The notes beneath the pieces were generated by a model. It had not been told where the DNA came from, made no database searches, and saw nothing but the letters and a program-made list of their open reading frames with translations. The position numbers were made by a program, and so were the translations under genes. A DNA stretch of 64,000 bases from Streptomyces sp. DHE7-1 (GTDB lineage: Bacteria; Actinomycetota; Actinomycetes; Streptomycetales; Streptomycetaceae). Shown here piece by piece: positions 38,976-47,589 of the stretch; position 1 is the stretch's first letter; each line of letters opens with the position of its first letter. Location of the stretch: assembly GCA_016432725.1 (NCBI GenBank), contig JACJDG010000003.1:5176001-5240000 (forward strand), in the 5' to 3' direction.

Positions 38976-39640
38976 CGGTGCGGCCCTCGGTCTTCCTCGG
39001 CGAGCGCGCCGACCACGTCCGCCGTCTGCGGGTCACGTCCGGCGGTCACGGTCAGGACGGCCACGAACTGCTCGACCAGCCAGTCGCGCAGCTCCTCGAC
39101 CGGCGGCTGCTTGCCCTCGTCCAGCCAGATCAGCGAGGCGGCCTCCACCGCCGTGATCCACGTCCGGACCGTCATGCGCAGCCGCGGTCCCGGCGCGCAG
39201 ACGCCGAGGTGGCTGTAGATGTGCTCGGCCGCGGCCCGCCGGACGCCGTCCACGATGGCCGTCGTACGGGAGGTCTCCACCACGCTGCCGCCCTGCAGCA
39301 GCGCGCTGAAGCCGGTGTCGTGCTGGTCGACGAAGGCGAGGTAGCGGTCGAGCGCCCGGGACAGACGGGGCAGCAGGGGACCGATGCGGGCCTCGTCGAA
39401 GCACTGCTGGAGCTCCTCGCCGGCCGACCTGAGCGCGGCCTCGTAGAGCTGCTGCTTGCCACCGGGGAAGTACCGGTACACCAGCGGACGGGAGACCCCG
39501 GCCGCCTCGGCCACGTCGTCCAGCGACACGTCCTCCGGCGCACGGTGTGCGAAGAGCGAGAGAGCGGCGTCGAGGAGCTGGCTGCGCCGTTCCTCGACGC
39601 TGAGCCGACGATAGGCGGGGGTTGCGGCCTGCGGGGTCAT
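38972..39640 (-). CDS. TetR-family transcriptional regulator
   Basis: A 222-aa regulator with an N-terminal TetR HTH (residues about 17-63): RRSQLLDAALSLFAHRAPED, VSLDDVAEAAGVSRPLVYRY and FPGGKQQLYEAAL. The helical ligand domain follows. It lies downstream of, and on the same strand as, the AurF-like diiron oxygenase gene (131-bp gap), with a second diiron gene divergent from that. It probably controls one or both diiron genes, by analogy with lipid-desaturase/TetR arrangements (inference). Confidence 0.92.
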   Translation of the reverse strand: MTPQAATPAYRRLSVEERRSQLLDAALSLFAHRAPEDVSLDDVAEAAGVSRPLVYRYFPGGKQQLYEAALRSAGEELQQCFDEARIGPLLPRLSRALDRYLAFVDQHDTGFSALLQGGSVVETSRTTAIVDGVRRAAAEHIYSHLGVCAPGPRLRMTVRTWITAVEAASLIWLDEGKQPPVEELRDWLVEQFVAVLTVTAGRDPQTADVVGALAEEDRGPHR

Positions 39641-39771
39641 GCCAAGCAGCGTAATCGGACCGTGAAGAAGCCGCGCAGGCACCGCCACACCCGGCCGCGC
39701 CCGCGCCCCGCGCGCAAGCGGGCGCGGGGTGCCCCGCGCCCGGCTCCCGTCCGAGCCGGCCCGGTTCCCGC

Positions 39772-40710
39772 CTAGGCCAGCAGTCCGGAGGACTTCCACA
39801 GCCGGCGGCCCACGCCCCGCAGCACACCGATGTCGTCGAGGAAGTCGGTGAGCCGCCTGGCGCCGGTCTGCATGACCTCCCGCCGGTGCCCGCTCGCCTT
39901 CACCTGCGCCATCGCCTCCCGCTTGTCCAGTCCCACGTTCGTGTAGACCTCGGGATTGATGAACGCCACCGAGAACACCCGCGCGAACTCGCCGGACGTG
40001 ACCCGGGTGAACTCCTGCGACCACTTCGGCGCCGTCAGCATCTGGCGCCGCAGCTCCTCACGCGCGTACCGCACGTGCCGGGCCTCCTCCACCACGTGGA
40101 TGCGCGTGACGCCCCGGATCAGCGGCTGCACGCGCTCGTCCGGGAAGGTCAGCCGCTGCATCCAGTCGAGCACCTCCTCGCCGAGCAGCGTGGCCGTGAA
40201 GGAGCCGGGCGTGGTGGAGATGGTCTTGAACAGCCGGCCCAGGTTCTGGTGGGCCCGGCTCACCGGGTACCAGGGGGTGCCGCCGTGCGAGATCAGCCGC
40301 GCGAACATCTTCGAGTGCCGGCACTCGTCCTCGATCTCGGTGAGGGCGTACCGCACGTGCGCGCTCGTCGCCGCCTTGTCGTAGATGTGCCGGACGAGCA
40401 GCTGCATCAGGATCAGCTCGAACCAGATGCCGAGCGAGGCGAGCGCCGCGGCCTCGTGCTGGGAGAGCAGGATCCGCTGTTCCTCGCTCATCCGCTCCCA
40501 GAGGGGCGTCCCGTACAGCGAAACAAGCTCAGGCGGCCAGAACCACTTGCCCTCCTCGAAGGGCGCGTCCCAGTCCAGCTCCTTGTCCGGGTCGAAGGAG
40601 TGCTTGGCGGAAGAGACGAGCAGCCGTTCGGCCACCTGTTCGCGGTCCTTGAGCAGGCCGAGCGCGTCGCGCAGTCCGTCCAGCGCGTCCGCTTCCGTCA
40701 CGGTCGTCAT
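39772..40710 (-). CDS. AurF-like diiron oxygenase
   Basis: A 312-aa helical protein with the diiron ligand set of the p-aminobenzoate N-oxygenase AurF family: Glu in LLSQHEAAALASLGIWFELI, E-x-x-H in EIEDECRHSKMFARL, Glu in LLGEEVLDWMQR, and E-x-x-H in HVVEEARHVRYAREEL. It is probably cytosolic. AurF homologues oxidise arylamines, but many genomic copies have unknown substrates and no biosynthetic cluster surrounds this one. It is divergent from another diiron-type gene across about 105 bp. Confidence 0.85.
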   Translation of the reverse strand: MTTVTEADALDGLRDALGLLKDREQVAERLLVSSAKHSFDPDKELDWDAPFEEGKWFWPPELVSLYGTPLWERMSEEQRILLSQHEAAALASLGIWFELILMQLLVRHIYDKAATSAHVRYALTEIEDECRHSKMFARLISHGGTPWYPVSRAHQNLGRLFKTISTTPGSFTATLLGEEVLDWMQRLTFPDERVQPLIRGVTRIHVVEEARHVRYAREELRRQMLTAPKWSQEFTRVTSGEFARVFSVAFINPEVYTNVGLDKREAMAQVKASGHRREVMQTGARRLTDFLDDIGVLRGVGRRLWKSSGLLA

Positions 40711-40815
40711 GGCTCCCTCACCTCGTTACCCGGGGTACGTTCCGCTTCTTATGAGACTGCCTGTCAGCAAGCTCGTCAATCCCTTGCGCATGACTTGTTG
40801 ACTCGGCGTCTACGT

Positions 40816-41940
40816 GTGAGCCTGCGAAGTATGCCGACGCATGACCTGTACACCGACGAGCCGGGAGACTCCCCCTGGCAGGTGCCCGCGAGCGGGGCGG
40901 CCAGGTTCAGCTGGGAGTACGACGAGGGCCGTGACCGCCTGCTCGCCCTGTACCAGAAGGGCAAGGACAAGCAGTGGGACGGGCAGCGGCGCATCGACTG
41001 GGAGCTGGAGGTGGATCCGTACGACCCGCTGGGCACCCCCGACGAGGCGATGTCGCTCTACGGCACCCGGCACTGGGCCGGGCTCACCGACCGCGACAAG
41101 GGCGAACTGCGCAAGCACTACGCCTCCTGGCAGTTCAGCCAGTTCCTGCACGGCGAGCAGGGCGCGATGATCTGCGCCGCGCGCATCGTGGAGTCCGTGC
41201 CGGACATGGACGCCAAGTTCTACTCGGCGACCCAGACCATGGACGAGGCCCGGCACGCCGAGATCTACGGCCGCTTCCTGCACGAGAAGATCGGGATGCT
41301 CTACCCGATCAACGACAACCTGCGGTCCCTGCTCGGCGACACCCTGCGCGACAGCCGCTGGGACATGCCCTACCTCGGCATGCAGGTCCTGATCGAGGGA
41401 CTGGCGCTCGCCGCCTTCGGGATGATCCGGGACACCACCGACAAGCCGCTGCCCAAGCAGATCCTCGCCTACGTCATGCAGGACGAGGCCCGGCACGTGG
41501 CCTTCGGGCGCATGGCCCTGCGGGACTACTACCAGCAGCTCACCGACGCCGAACTGCGCGAACGCGAGGAGTTCGTCATCGAGGGCTGCCATCTCATGCG
41601 GGACCGGCTGCGCGGCGTCGAGGTGCTGGAGAACTTCGGCATCCCGCGCGCCGAGGCCGAGCGGATCAGCGAGGAATCCGAGTTCCTCCAGCTCTTCCGC
41701 AAGCTGCTGTTCAGCCGCATCGTGCCCTGCGTGAAGGACATCGGCCTGTGGGGCAGGCGCCTGCAGCAGGCCTATGTCGACATGGGCGTCCTGGAGATGG
41801 GCGACTCCAGCCTGGACCTGCTGATGGCGCAGGACGAGGAGATCGCCGAGCGGCTGGACGCCGAGCGCTTCGCCGCGGAGGAACGGCTGCGGGTGGCCGA
41901 GGTGGGGGAGGCGATCGAGTCGGGGGCGGCCGACGCCTGA
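40816..41940 (+). CDS. Ferritin-like diiron protein (R2-like four-helix bundle)
   Basis: About 374 aa. Two E-x-x-H sets are plain: TMDEARHAEIYGRFLHEK and VMQDEARHVAFGRMALRDYY. The partner Glu residues are in FLHGEQGAMICAARIVE and VLIEGLALAAFGMI. This is the canonical E/ExxH/E/ExxH diiron bundle of oxygenase- or ribonucleotide-reductase R2-like proteins. GTG 40816 and ATG 40831 are both possible starts; neither has a strong ribosome binding site. It is divergent from the AurF-like gene. The reaction is unknown; fatty-acid or aromatic oxidation is plausible. Confidence 0.82.
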   Translation: MSLRSMPTHDLYTDEPGDSPWQVPASGAARFSWEYDEGRDRLLALYQKGKDKQWDGQRRIDWELEVDPYDPLGTPDEAMSLYGTRHWAGLTDRDKGELRKHYASWQFSQFLHGEQGAMICAARIVESVPDMDAKFYSATQTMDEARHAEIYGRFLHEKIGMLYPINDNLRSLLGDTLRDSRWDMPYLGMQVLIEGLALAAFGMIRDTTDKPLPKQILAYVMQDEARHVAFGRMALRDYYQQLTDAELREREEFVIEGCHLMRDRLRGVEVLENFGIPRAEAERISEESEFLQLFRKLLFSRIVPCVKDIGLWGRRLQQAYVDMGVLEMGDSSLDLLMAQDEEIAERLDAERFAAEERLRVAEVGEAIESGAADA

Positions 41941-41970
41941 GCCCCTCCGCCCGTGCAGTACCGTTCTGGC

Positions 41971-42812
41971 GTGTCCATGCCTCCACCCCCTCAGCAGCCG
42001 CCGTACCCGCACGGCCCGCAGCCCGGCCCCTACGGCCGGCAGCCCCCGGGGCCCTACGGGCCGCAGACCCCGCCGGCCCCGGGCCCTACGGCTCCCCGTA
42101 CCCGCAGGCGCAGCCGTACCCGCCCCAGCCCCACCCCCAGCAGCCCTACCCCGGCTGGGGTGTGCCGCCCATGGGTCCGCCCGCGAAGAAGCGCGGGCCC
42201 GGCCTGGCGCTGGGCATCGTGGGCGGGGTCGTCGGCCTGGTCGTGCTCGGCTCCGTGGGCGTCGGCGCGGTGCTCGAGTCCGGCTTCCCCGCCGCCGAGC
42301 ACGAACTGGCCCTGCCCCACAAGCTGCTGGACGAGAAGTACGAACTCGCCGAGGACCTCTCCGACACCGAGGGGCAGAAGGTCGAGGACGAGGCCGACGG
42401 CGCCTGGGACGCCAAGGACATCCATGCCGTCGTCGGCCGCTACAGCCCGGGCGGCGACGACACCAAGGGCATGCTGCTCGTCTCCGGCATGTACGGCAGG
42501 TTCAAGAACGAGGCGGACGTCCGCAGCGGCATGCTCAAGGGCGCGGGCGAGGCCGGCGGGGTGACGGTCACCCGGCCCGCGCGGGACGTCACCCCGGCCG
42601 GCGCGGACGTCACCGTCTCCTGCGAGGTGCTCACCCAGAAGCAGGCCCTGGTGACGATCACCTACCCGGTCTGCACCTGGGCGGACGGCAACACGGCGGC
42701 CGTGGTGGGCGAGGTCGACCTGCAGCGGAAGGACTCCGCCGACGTCGACCTGGACACCGCCGCACGCAACACCCTGAAGGTCCGCTCCGAGATGATCAGA
42801 CCGGTCGGCTGA
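41971..42812 (+). CDS. Pro-rich single-pass membrane protein (one frameshift)
   Basis: About 280 aa after restoring one base in the CCC run at 42084-42086. The N terminus is a Pro/Gln/Tyr/Gly-rich cytosolic tail (PQPGPYGRQPPGPYGPQTPP). One transmembrane helix follows (GLALGIVGGVVGLVVLGSVG), then an extracellular domain of about 180 aa (AKDIHAVVGRYSPGGDDTKG, then VSCEVLTQKQALVTITYPVC) with two Cys that could form a disulfide. The layout is typical of abundant actinobacterial PxxP-tailed membrane proteins of unknown function. GTG 41971 or ATG 41977 may be the start. The 3' end overlaps the DUF3291 gene by 17 bp. Confidence 0.72.
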
Positions 42813-43281
42813 CCGCCACCCCCTCCTGCGCGGGGAACGAGGTCCGCAGCGTGAAGGCGTACGGCGTCGGGCCGTGCGCCCTCAGGTGCAGCAGCCGCTC
42901 CTCCGCCTCGGCGACGTCGGGCCGGTGTCCCGCCGGCACCCACCACAGGGCGGTCACCGCGTCCCCGGGACGCTCGAACCACTCACGGCGCCGGGCCAGC
43001 AGCTCCCGGTGCCGGCCCCGGTACATGAACGCCGTGAGCGACTCGACGTCCCGCCACACCGACATGTTGACGATCAGCCAGGCGTCACCGAGGAAGGCGA
43101 TGTCCGTCGCGTTGCCGGAGTCGCCCTGCAGCCGCCAGACGAAGCCCTCCGCGGCGTCCGCCACGGCGTTCACCGGGTCGAGGCCGTCGACGAAGTCCTT
43201 CAACCGGGGCGAGTCCAGCGGGTACTTGAGGCGGGCGGTGTTCACCTGGGCGAGATGGCGCACGGGCTCCGAATCCGTCAT
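42796..43281 (-). CDS. DUF3291 domain protein
   Basis: A 161-aa soluble protein. HLAQVNTARLKYPLDSPRL at the N terminus and DAWLIVNMSVWRDVESLTAF, YRGRHRELLARRREWFE and TALWWVPAGHRP are the DUF3291 pattern, a ferredoxin-like dimeric alpha/beta fold related to ABM-type monooxygenases. It has no catalytic assignment. It stands alone, convergent with the membrane-protein gene and 44 bp upstream of the stop of the PBP gene. Confidence 0.85.
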   Translation of the reverse strand: MTDSEPVRHLAQVNTARLKYPLDSPRLKDFVDGLDPVNAVADAAEGFVWRLQGDSGNATDIAFLGDAWLIVNMSVWRDVESLTAFMYRGRHRELLARRREWFERPGDAVTALWWVPAGHRPDVAEAEERLLHLRAHGPTPYAFTLRTSFPAQEGVAVSRPV

Positions 43282-43325
43282 GACCGGACGTTAGGTCGGC
43301 CGGCGCCGCTCCCGGTACCCCCGTC

Positions 43326-44810
43326 TCACAGGCCGAGCACCGCCCGCATCACGTCCTTCGCGATCGGTGCCGCGTCCCCGCCGCCGCTGATCTCGCCCCG
43401 GTCCGCCGAGGCGTTCTCGACCACCACCGCGACCGCGACCTTCGGCTCCAGGTCGTCGTCGGCCTGGCCCCAGGAGACGAACCAGGCGTACGGCACACCG
43501 GCGTTGCCGAGGCCGTGCTGGGCGGTGCCGGTCTTGCCGCCGACCGTCGCTCCGGGGATGGCCGCGTTGGTGCCGGTGCCCTCCCGGACCACGTCGGTCA
43601 TCAGCTCCTTCAGCCGCTCTGCCGTCGACGGCCGCATCACCTGCCGGTCCGGCCGCATCCCGCCGCCCGTGAGCGTCTCACCGCCCCGGCGGGTGGTCGA
43701 CTCCACCAGGTACGGCGTCCGCAGCCGGCCCCCGTTGGCGACCGCCGCCGCCACCATCGCCATCTGCAGCGGAGTCGCCCGGGTGTTGTACTGCCCGATC
43801 GAGGCCAGCGCGAGCTGCGCCTTGTCCACACGGGTGTCGAAGGTGCTGGGCGCGACGGCGAAGGGGACGCGCAGCCGGGTGTCGTTGAAGCCGAACGCCT
43901 GCGCCGTGGCCGACATGCCCGGCACCCCGACGTCCACGGCAAGCTTGGCGAACACCGTGTTGCACGACCACTCGAACGCCGCCCGCAACGAGGCGTCCTT
44001 GCAGCCGTCGGCCTCGTTGGTCAGCCGGGTCCTGGTACCGGGCAGCCGGTAGGGGTCCGGGGAGCGGGTGCGCGCGTCCGGATCCCTCACCACTCCCGAG
44101 TCCAGCGCCGCCGCCGCGGTGACCACCTTGAACGTCGACCCCGGCGGATAGGTCTGCCGCACCGCCCGGTTGAGCATCGGCTTCTCCGGGTCGTGGTTGA
44201 GCCGGGCCCACGCCGAGGACGCCGCCTCACTGTTGCCGGACAGCTCGGCCGGGTCGTACGACGGCGTCGACACCAGCGCCAGGACGCGGCCCGTGGCCGG
44301 CTCGATCGCGGCCACCGCGCCCTTGCGCCCGTGCAGCCCGTTGTACGCCGCCCGCTGCGCGCGCGGGTCGAGGGTGGTGACGACGTTGCCGCCCGGACCG
44401 GCGCCCCGCGTCACGTCGTTCCACAGTGGCAGCGGCGCCAGCATCGGGTCGGCGCCGGAGAGCACCCCGTCCTCAGCGTCCTCCAGGAACGTGGTGCCGT
44501 ACAGCTGCGAGGCGTGCCCGGTGACCGGGGCGTACAACGGGCCGTCGCGGTAGGTGCGTTCGTAGCGCAGTTGCTCACCGGTGTCCGTGGAGCCGGTGAC
44601 CGGCTCGCCGCCGACCAGGATGTCACCGCGCGGCTGCTGGTAACGGGCGATCGTGGCACGGCGGTTGGCCGGGTTGGACTCGTAGGTGCCGGCCTGGAAC
44701 ACCTGCACCCGGGCGGCGTTGGCCAGCAGCGCCGTCAGCAGCAGGACGCAGAACGCGCAGGCGTGCCGGATGTACCGGGTCATGGCCGGCCCGCCGCCGT
44801 ACTCGGTCAT
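43326..44810 (-). CDS. Class B penicillin-binding protein (transpeptidase)
   Basis: A 494-aa peptidoglycan transpeptidase anchored by one N-terminal TM helix (HACAFCVLLLTALLANAARV). Catalytic motifs are present: SxxK in TYPPGSTFKVVTAAAALDSG, SxN in FEWSCNTVFAKLAVDVG and KTG in VGGKTGTAQHGLGNAG. It is shorter than FtsI and lacks PASTA repeats, like the streptomycete PbpA-type paralogues paired with a SEDS protein. ATG 44810 is chosen because GGGAGG lies seven bases upstream; ATG 44783 is the alternative. It lies 52 bp after the FtsW/RodA gene, a SEDS-bPBP pair that works as a polymerase-crosslinker. Confidence 0.94.
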   Translation of the reverse strand: MTEYGGGPAMTRYIRHACAFCVLLLTALLANAARVQVFQAGTYESNPANRRATIARYQQPRGDILVGGEPVTGSTDTGEQLRYERTYRDGPLYAPVTGHASQLYGTTFLEDAEDGVLSGADPMLAPLPLWNDVTRGAGPGGNVVTTLDPRAQRAAYNGLHGRKGAVAAIEPATGRVLALVSTPSYDPAELSGNSEAASSAWARLNHDPEKPMLNRAVRQTYPPGSTFKVVTAAAALDSGVVRDPDARTRSPDPYRLPGTRTRLTNEADGCKDASLRAAFEWSCNTVFAKLAVDVGVPGMSATAQAFGFNDTRLRVPFAVAPSTFDTRVDKAQLALASIGQYNTRATPLQMAMVAAAVANGGRLRTPYLVESTTRRGGETLTGGGMRPDRQVMRPSTAERLKELMTDVVREGTGTNAAIPGATVGGKTGTAQHGLGNAGVPYAWFVSWGQADDDLEPKVAVAVVVENASADRGEISGGGDAAPIAKDVMRAVLGL

Positions 44811-44862
44811 GACGCCTCCCGCCCCGCGCGCCCGGCCACCCGGTCCTGCGCGCCGCACTCGG

Positions 44863-46224
44863 TCACGGCGCCTCCTGGCCGTCGTACTGGCTGCGGGCCG
44901 AGTCGCTGACCCGGATCATGAGCGCCACGATCGCCCAGTTGGTGACGACCGAGGAGCCGCCCTGGGCGAGGAAGGGCATCGCCATGCCGGTCAGCGGGAT
45001 CAGGCCGGTGACCCCGCCCGCGATCACGAACACCTGGAGCGCCAGGATCGAGGCGAGACCGACCGCGAGGAGCCGCCCGAACGGCTCGCGCAGGGCGAGC
45101 CCGGCCCGGTAGCCGCGCTCCACGAGCAGCGCGTACAGCAGGAAGATCGCCGCCAGACCGGAAAGGCCCAGCTCCTCCCCGGCCGTCGCCAGGATGAAGT
45201 CCGACTTGACGGCGAAGCCGATGAGCACGGAGTGGCCGAGCCCCAGCCCGGTGCCGAGGACCCCGCCCGCCGCGAACGCGAACAGGGACTGCGAGAGCTG
45301 GTTGGGGCCCTGCCCGGCCTCGATCGTGGCGAACGGGTGCAGCCAGTCCTGGATCCGGGCGCCCACATGCGGTTCGAGCCGGCCCACGGCGACCGCCCCG
45401 AGCACGGCGAGCAGCAGGCCCACCGCGATCCAGCCGGTGCGGCCGGTGGCCACGTACAGCAGGACGACGAACAGACCGAAGAAGAGCAGCGAGGTGCCGA
45501 GGTCCCGCTCCAGGATCAGCACGCCGACGCTCAGCAGCCAGATCGCCACGATCGGGCCGAGCACCCGCCCGGTCGGGAACTGCATCCGCCACAGCCGCCG
45601 GCCCGTGTATGCGAGCGCGTTGCGGTTGGCGGCCAGATAGGCGGCGAAGAACACCGCGAGCAGCACCTTGGCGAACTCGCCCGGCTGGATGGAGAACCCG
45701 CCGATCCTGATCCAGATGCGCGCGCCGTTCACCGCCGGGAACAGGATCGGCAGCAGCAGCGCGACGAGGGCGGCGACCACGCACACGTAGGAGTAGCGCT
45801 GCAGCACCCGGTGGTCGCGCAGCATCAGCACGACGAGGATGAACAGCCCCACCCCGAGCGTCGACCACACCAGCTGGGCCGGTGCCGCCCGGTCGCCCGG
45901 CGTCTCCAGGTCCAGCCGGTAGATCAGCACCAGGCCGAGCCCGTTGAGCAGCACCCCGATGGGCAGCGGGAGCGGATCGGCGTACGGCGCCCGCTTGCGG
46001 ACCACGAAGTGCGCGAACAGGGCGAGCACACCGAGCCCGGCACCGTACCCGGCGGCCCCCGGCGGCACCCTGCCGCTCCTGGCCAGACCGACCGCGCAGT
46101 AGCCGTACACGGACAGCAGCACGGCCAGCACGATCAGCGCGAGCTCGACGCCACGGCGCCGGGGCAGGCGGGCACCACCCGCGGGCGCCCGCGGCTCGGC
46201 CACTGCGGTTCCGGCCTTGGTCAT
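44863..46224 (-). CDS. FtsW/RodA/SpoVE-family SEDS glycosyltransferase
   Basis: A 453-aa integral membrane protein with about ten TM helices. SEDS signatures include IRIGGFSIQPGEFAKVLLAV (QPGE), ILERDLGTSLLFFGLFVVLL, GPNQLSQSLFAFAAGGVLGT and GLIPLTGMAMPFLAQGGSSV. It polymerises lipid II with the partner PBP encoded just downstream. The pair is separate from the division cluster and may serve growth or sporulation. The upstream histidine kinase gene ends 129 bp before it, so a shared transcript with the lipoprotein-kinase pair is possible. Confidence 0.95.
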   Translation of the reverse strand: MTKAGTAVAEPRAPAGGARLPRRRGVELALIVLAVLLSVYGYCAVGLARSGRVPPGAAGYGAGLGVLALFAHFVVRKRAPYADPLPLPIGVLLNGLGLVLIYRLDLETPGDRAAPAQLVWSTLGVGLFILVVLMLRDHRVLQRYSYVCVVAALVALLLPILFPAVNGARIWIRIGGFSIQPGEFAKVLLAVFFAAYLAANRNALAYTGRRLWRMQFPTGRVLGPIVAIWLLSVGVLILERDLGTSLLFFGLFVVLLYVATGRTGWIAVGLLLAVLGAVAVGRLEPHVGARIQDWLHPFATIEAGQGPNQLSQSLFAFAAGGVLGTGLGLGHSVLIGFAVKSDFILATAGEELGLSGLAAIFLLYALLVERGYRAGLALREPFGRLLAVGLASILALQVFVIAGGVTGLIPLTGMAMPFLAQGGSSVVTNWAIVALMIRVSDSARSQYDGQEAP

Positions 46225-46353
46225 GTCCGGAACTTACCCAAACAGGACAGTCCGGTCGGGCAGGCGCCCCAGCGGGGCGCGTCAGCGGCGGACGCCGGCA
46301 CAACCGGGCCGGCGCCGTCCCCCGGTTGCCCGCACCGCCCTCGCCGTCCGCTC

Positions 46354-47589
46354 TCAGGGCAGGGTGAGAGCGGCGACCGCGCCCCCGTCCACCGCGTTGC
46401 CGAACGTCAGGCGGGCACCCAGCACCTCGGCCTGCCCGGCCGCGATCGTCAGCCCCAGCCCGTGGCCCTTGGCGCCGCCCTCGGTCCGGAACCGCTGCGG
46501 GCCGTGCGCCACCAGGTACTCCGGATAGCCGTCCCCGTGGTCCCGCACCGTCACCACCGGACCGTCCACCGTCAGCACCACCGGCGCCCGCCCGTGCTTG
46601 TGCGCGTTCGCCACCAGGTTGCCCAGCACCCGCTCCAGGCGGCGCCGGTCCGTCTCCACCCGGGCGTCCCGCACGATCCGCACCTCGGTGTCCGTCCCCG
46701 ACGCCCGCACCACCCGGCCGGCCAGCGCGCCCAGCTCCTCGAAGTCCAGCTCGCGGCGCTCCCGCCGGGTGTCCAGGCGGGAGATCTCCAGCAGGTCCTC
46801 GGTGAGCGTGCGCAGCGCCGCCACCCGGTCCCGGACCAGCTCGGTCGGCCGGCCCGGCGGCAGCAGCTCGGCCGCCGCGTGCAGCCCGGTCAGCGGGGTG
46901 CGCAGCTCGTGCGCCACGTCCGCGGTGAACCGCTGCTCGCTCAGCAGCTTGCCCTGCAGCGACGACGCCATCGAGTCCAGCGCGGCGGCCACCACGGCCA
47001 CCTCGTCCTGCGGCCGCGTCGGATCCTTGGTCCGCGGATCGTTCACCCGGGCGTCCAGATCGCCCGCGCTGATCCGCCGGGCCACCCGCGCGGTGCCGTT
47101 CAGCCGCCGCGTCACCCGGGTCACCGCGAACGCGCCGACCAGCACCGTCGCCCCGATCGCCAGCGCCGACGACCACAGGATCGACTGGTCGAGCCCGGCG
47201 ATCGTCCGGGCCTGCTGCGAGTAGTCGACCTCCACCGCGAGCGCCCGGTGGCCGTTGGCCGGACCCGCCGCCCACATCGTCGGCCGTCCCAGGTGCGAGG
47301 AGACCATCGTGCCGCGCTTCCCGGCCACCGCCAGCGCCCGCAGCCGCCCGGGCAGCCCGTCGGGGTCGAGTCCCGCGCCCGGCAGCAGCGCGTCCCCGGC
47401 CTCGTACGCCGCCGTGGCGTCGTCCAGCCGGGACAGCGCCAGGTCACGGGCCCGGCCGACCGTCTGGTTGGTGACCGACACATGCACCAGCACCCCGAGC
47501 AGCGCGGCCAGCGCACAGCTCATCACCGTGATGAACGCGGCCGCCTTCACCGCCAGCGCCCCGGCCCACCGGGGCAGCGCGATCCTCAT
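46354..47589 (-). CDS. Orphan sensor histidine kinase coupled to lipoprotein gene
   Basis: A 411-aa kinase. TM1 is AAFITVMSCALAALLGVLVH (about residues 16-35). An extracytoplasmic sensor of about 110 aa follows, then TM2 SSALAIGATVLVGAFAV (about 140) and HAMP (RVARRISAGDLDARVND). The phospho-His is in FTADVAHELRTPLTGLHAAA and the HATPase has NLVANAHKHGRAPVV, VRDHGDGYPEYLV and GAKGHGLGLTIAAGQ. Its ATG overlaps the stop of the upstream lipoprotein gene (ATGA). No response regulator is adjacent, so the partner is encoded elsewhere. Position upstream of the SEDS/PBP pair suggests an envelope signal. Confidence 0.9.
   Translation of the reverse strand: MRIALPRWAGALAVKAAAFITVMSCALAALLGVLVHVSVTNQTVGRARDLALSRLDDATAAYEAGDALLPGAGLDPDGLPGRLRALAVAGKRGTMVSSHLGRPTMWAAGPANGHRALAVEVDYSQQARTIAGLDQSILWSSALAIGATVLVGAFAVTRVTRRLNGTARVARRISAGDLDARVNDPRTKDPTRPQDEVAVVAAALDSMASSLQGKLLSEQRFTADVAHELRTPLTGLHAAAELLPPGRPTELVRDRVAALRTLTEDLLEISRLDTRRERRELDFEELGALAGRVVRASGTDTEVRIVRDARVETDRRRLERVLGNLVANAHKHGRAPVVLTVDGPVVTVRDHGDGYPEYLVAHGPQRFRTEGGAKGHGLGLTIAAGQAEVLGARLTFGNAVDGGAVAALTLP

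Noticed and set aside
40711..40815. A TetR operator between the two diiron genes
   Set aside because: I could not find a convincing dyad; short near-repeats are within chance expectation.
46258..46320. Terminator between the kinase and FtsW genes
   Set aside because: The GC-rich inverted segments pair poorly (several mismatches) and no T run follows on the minus strand.
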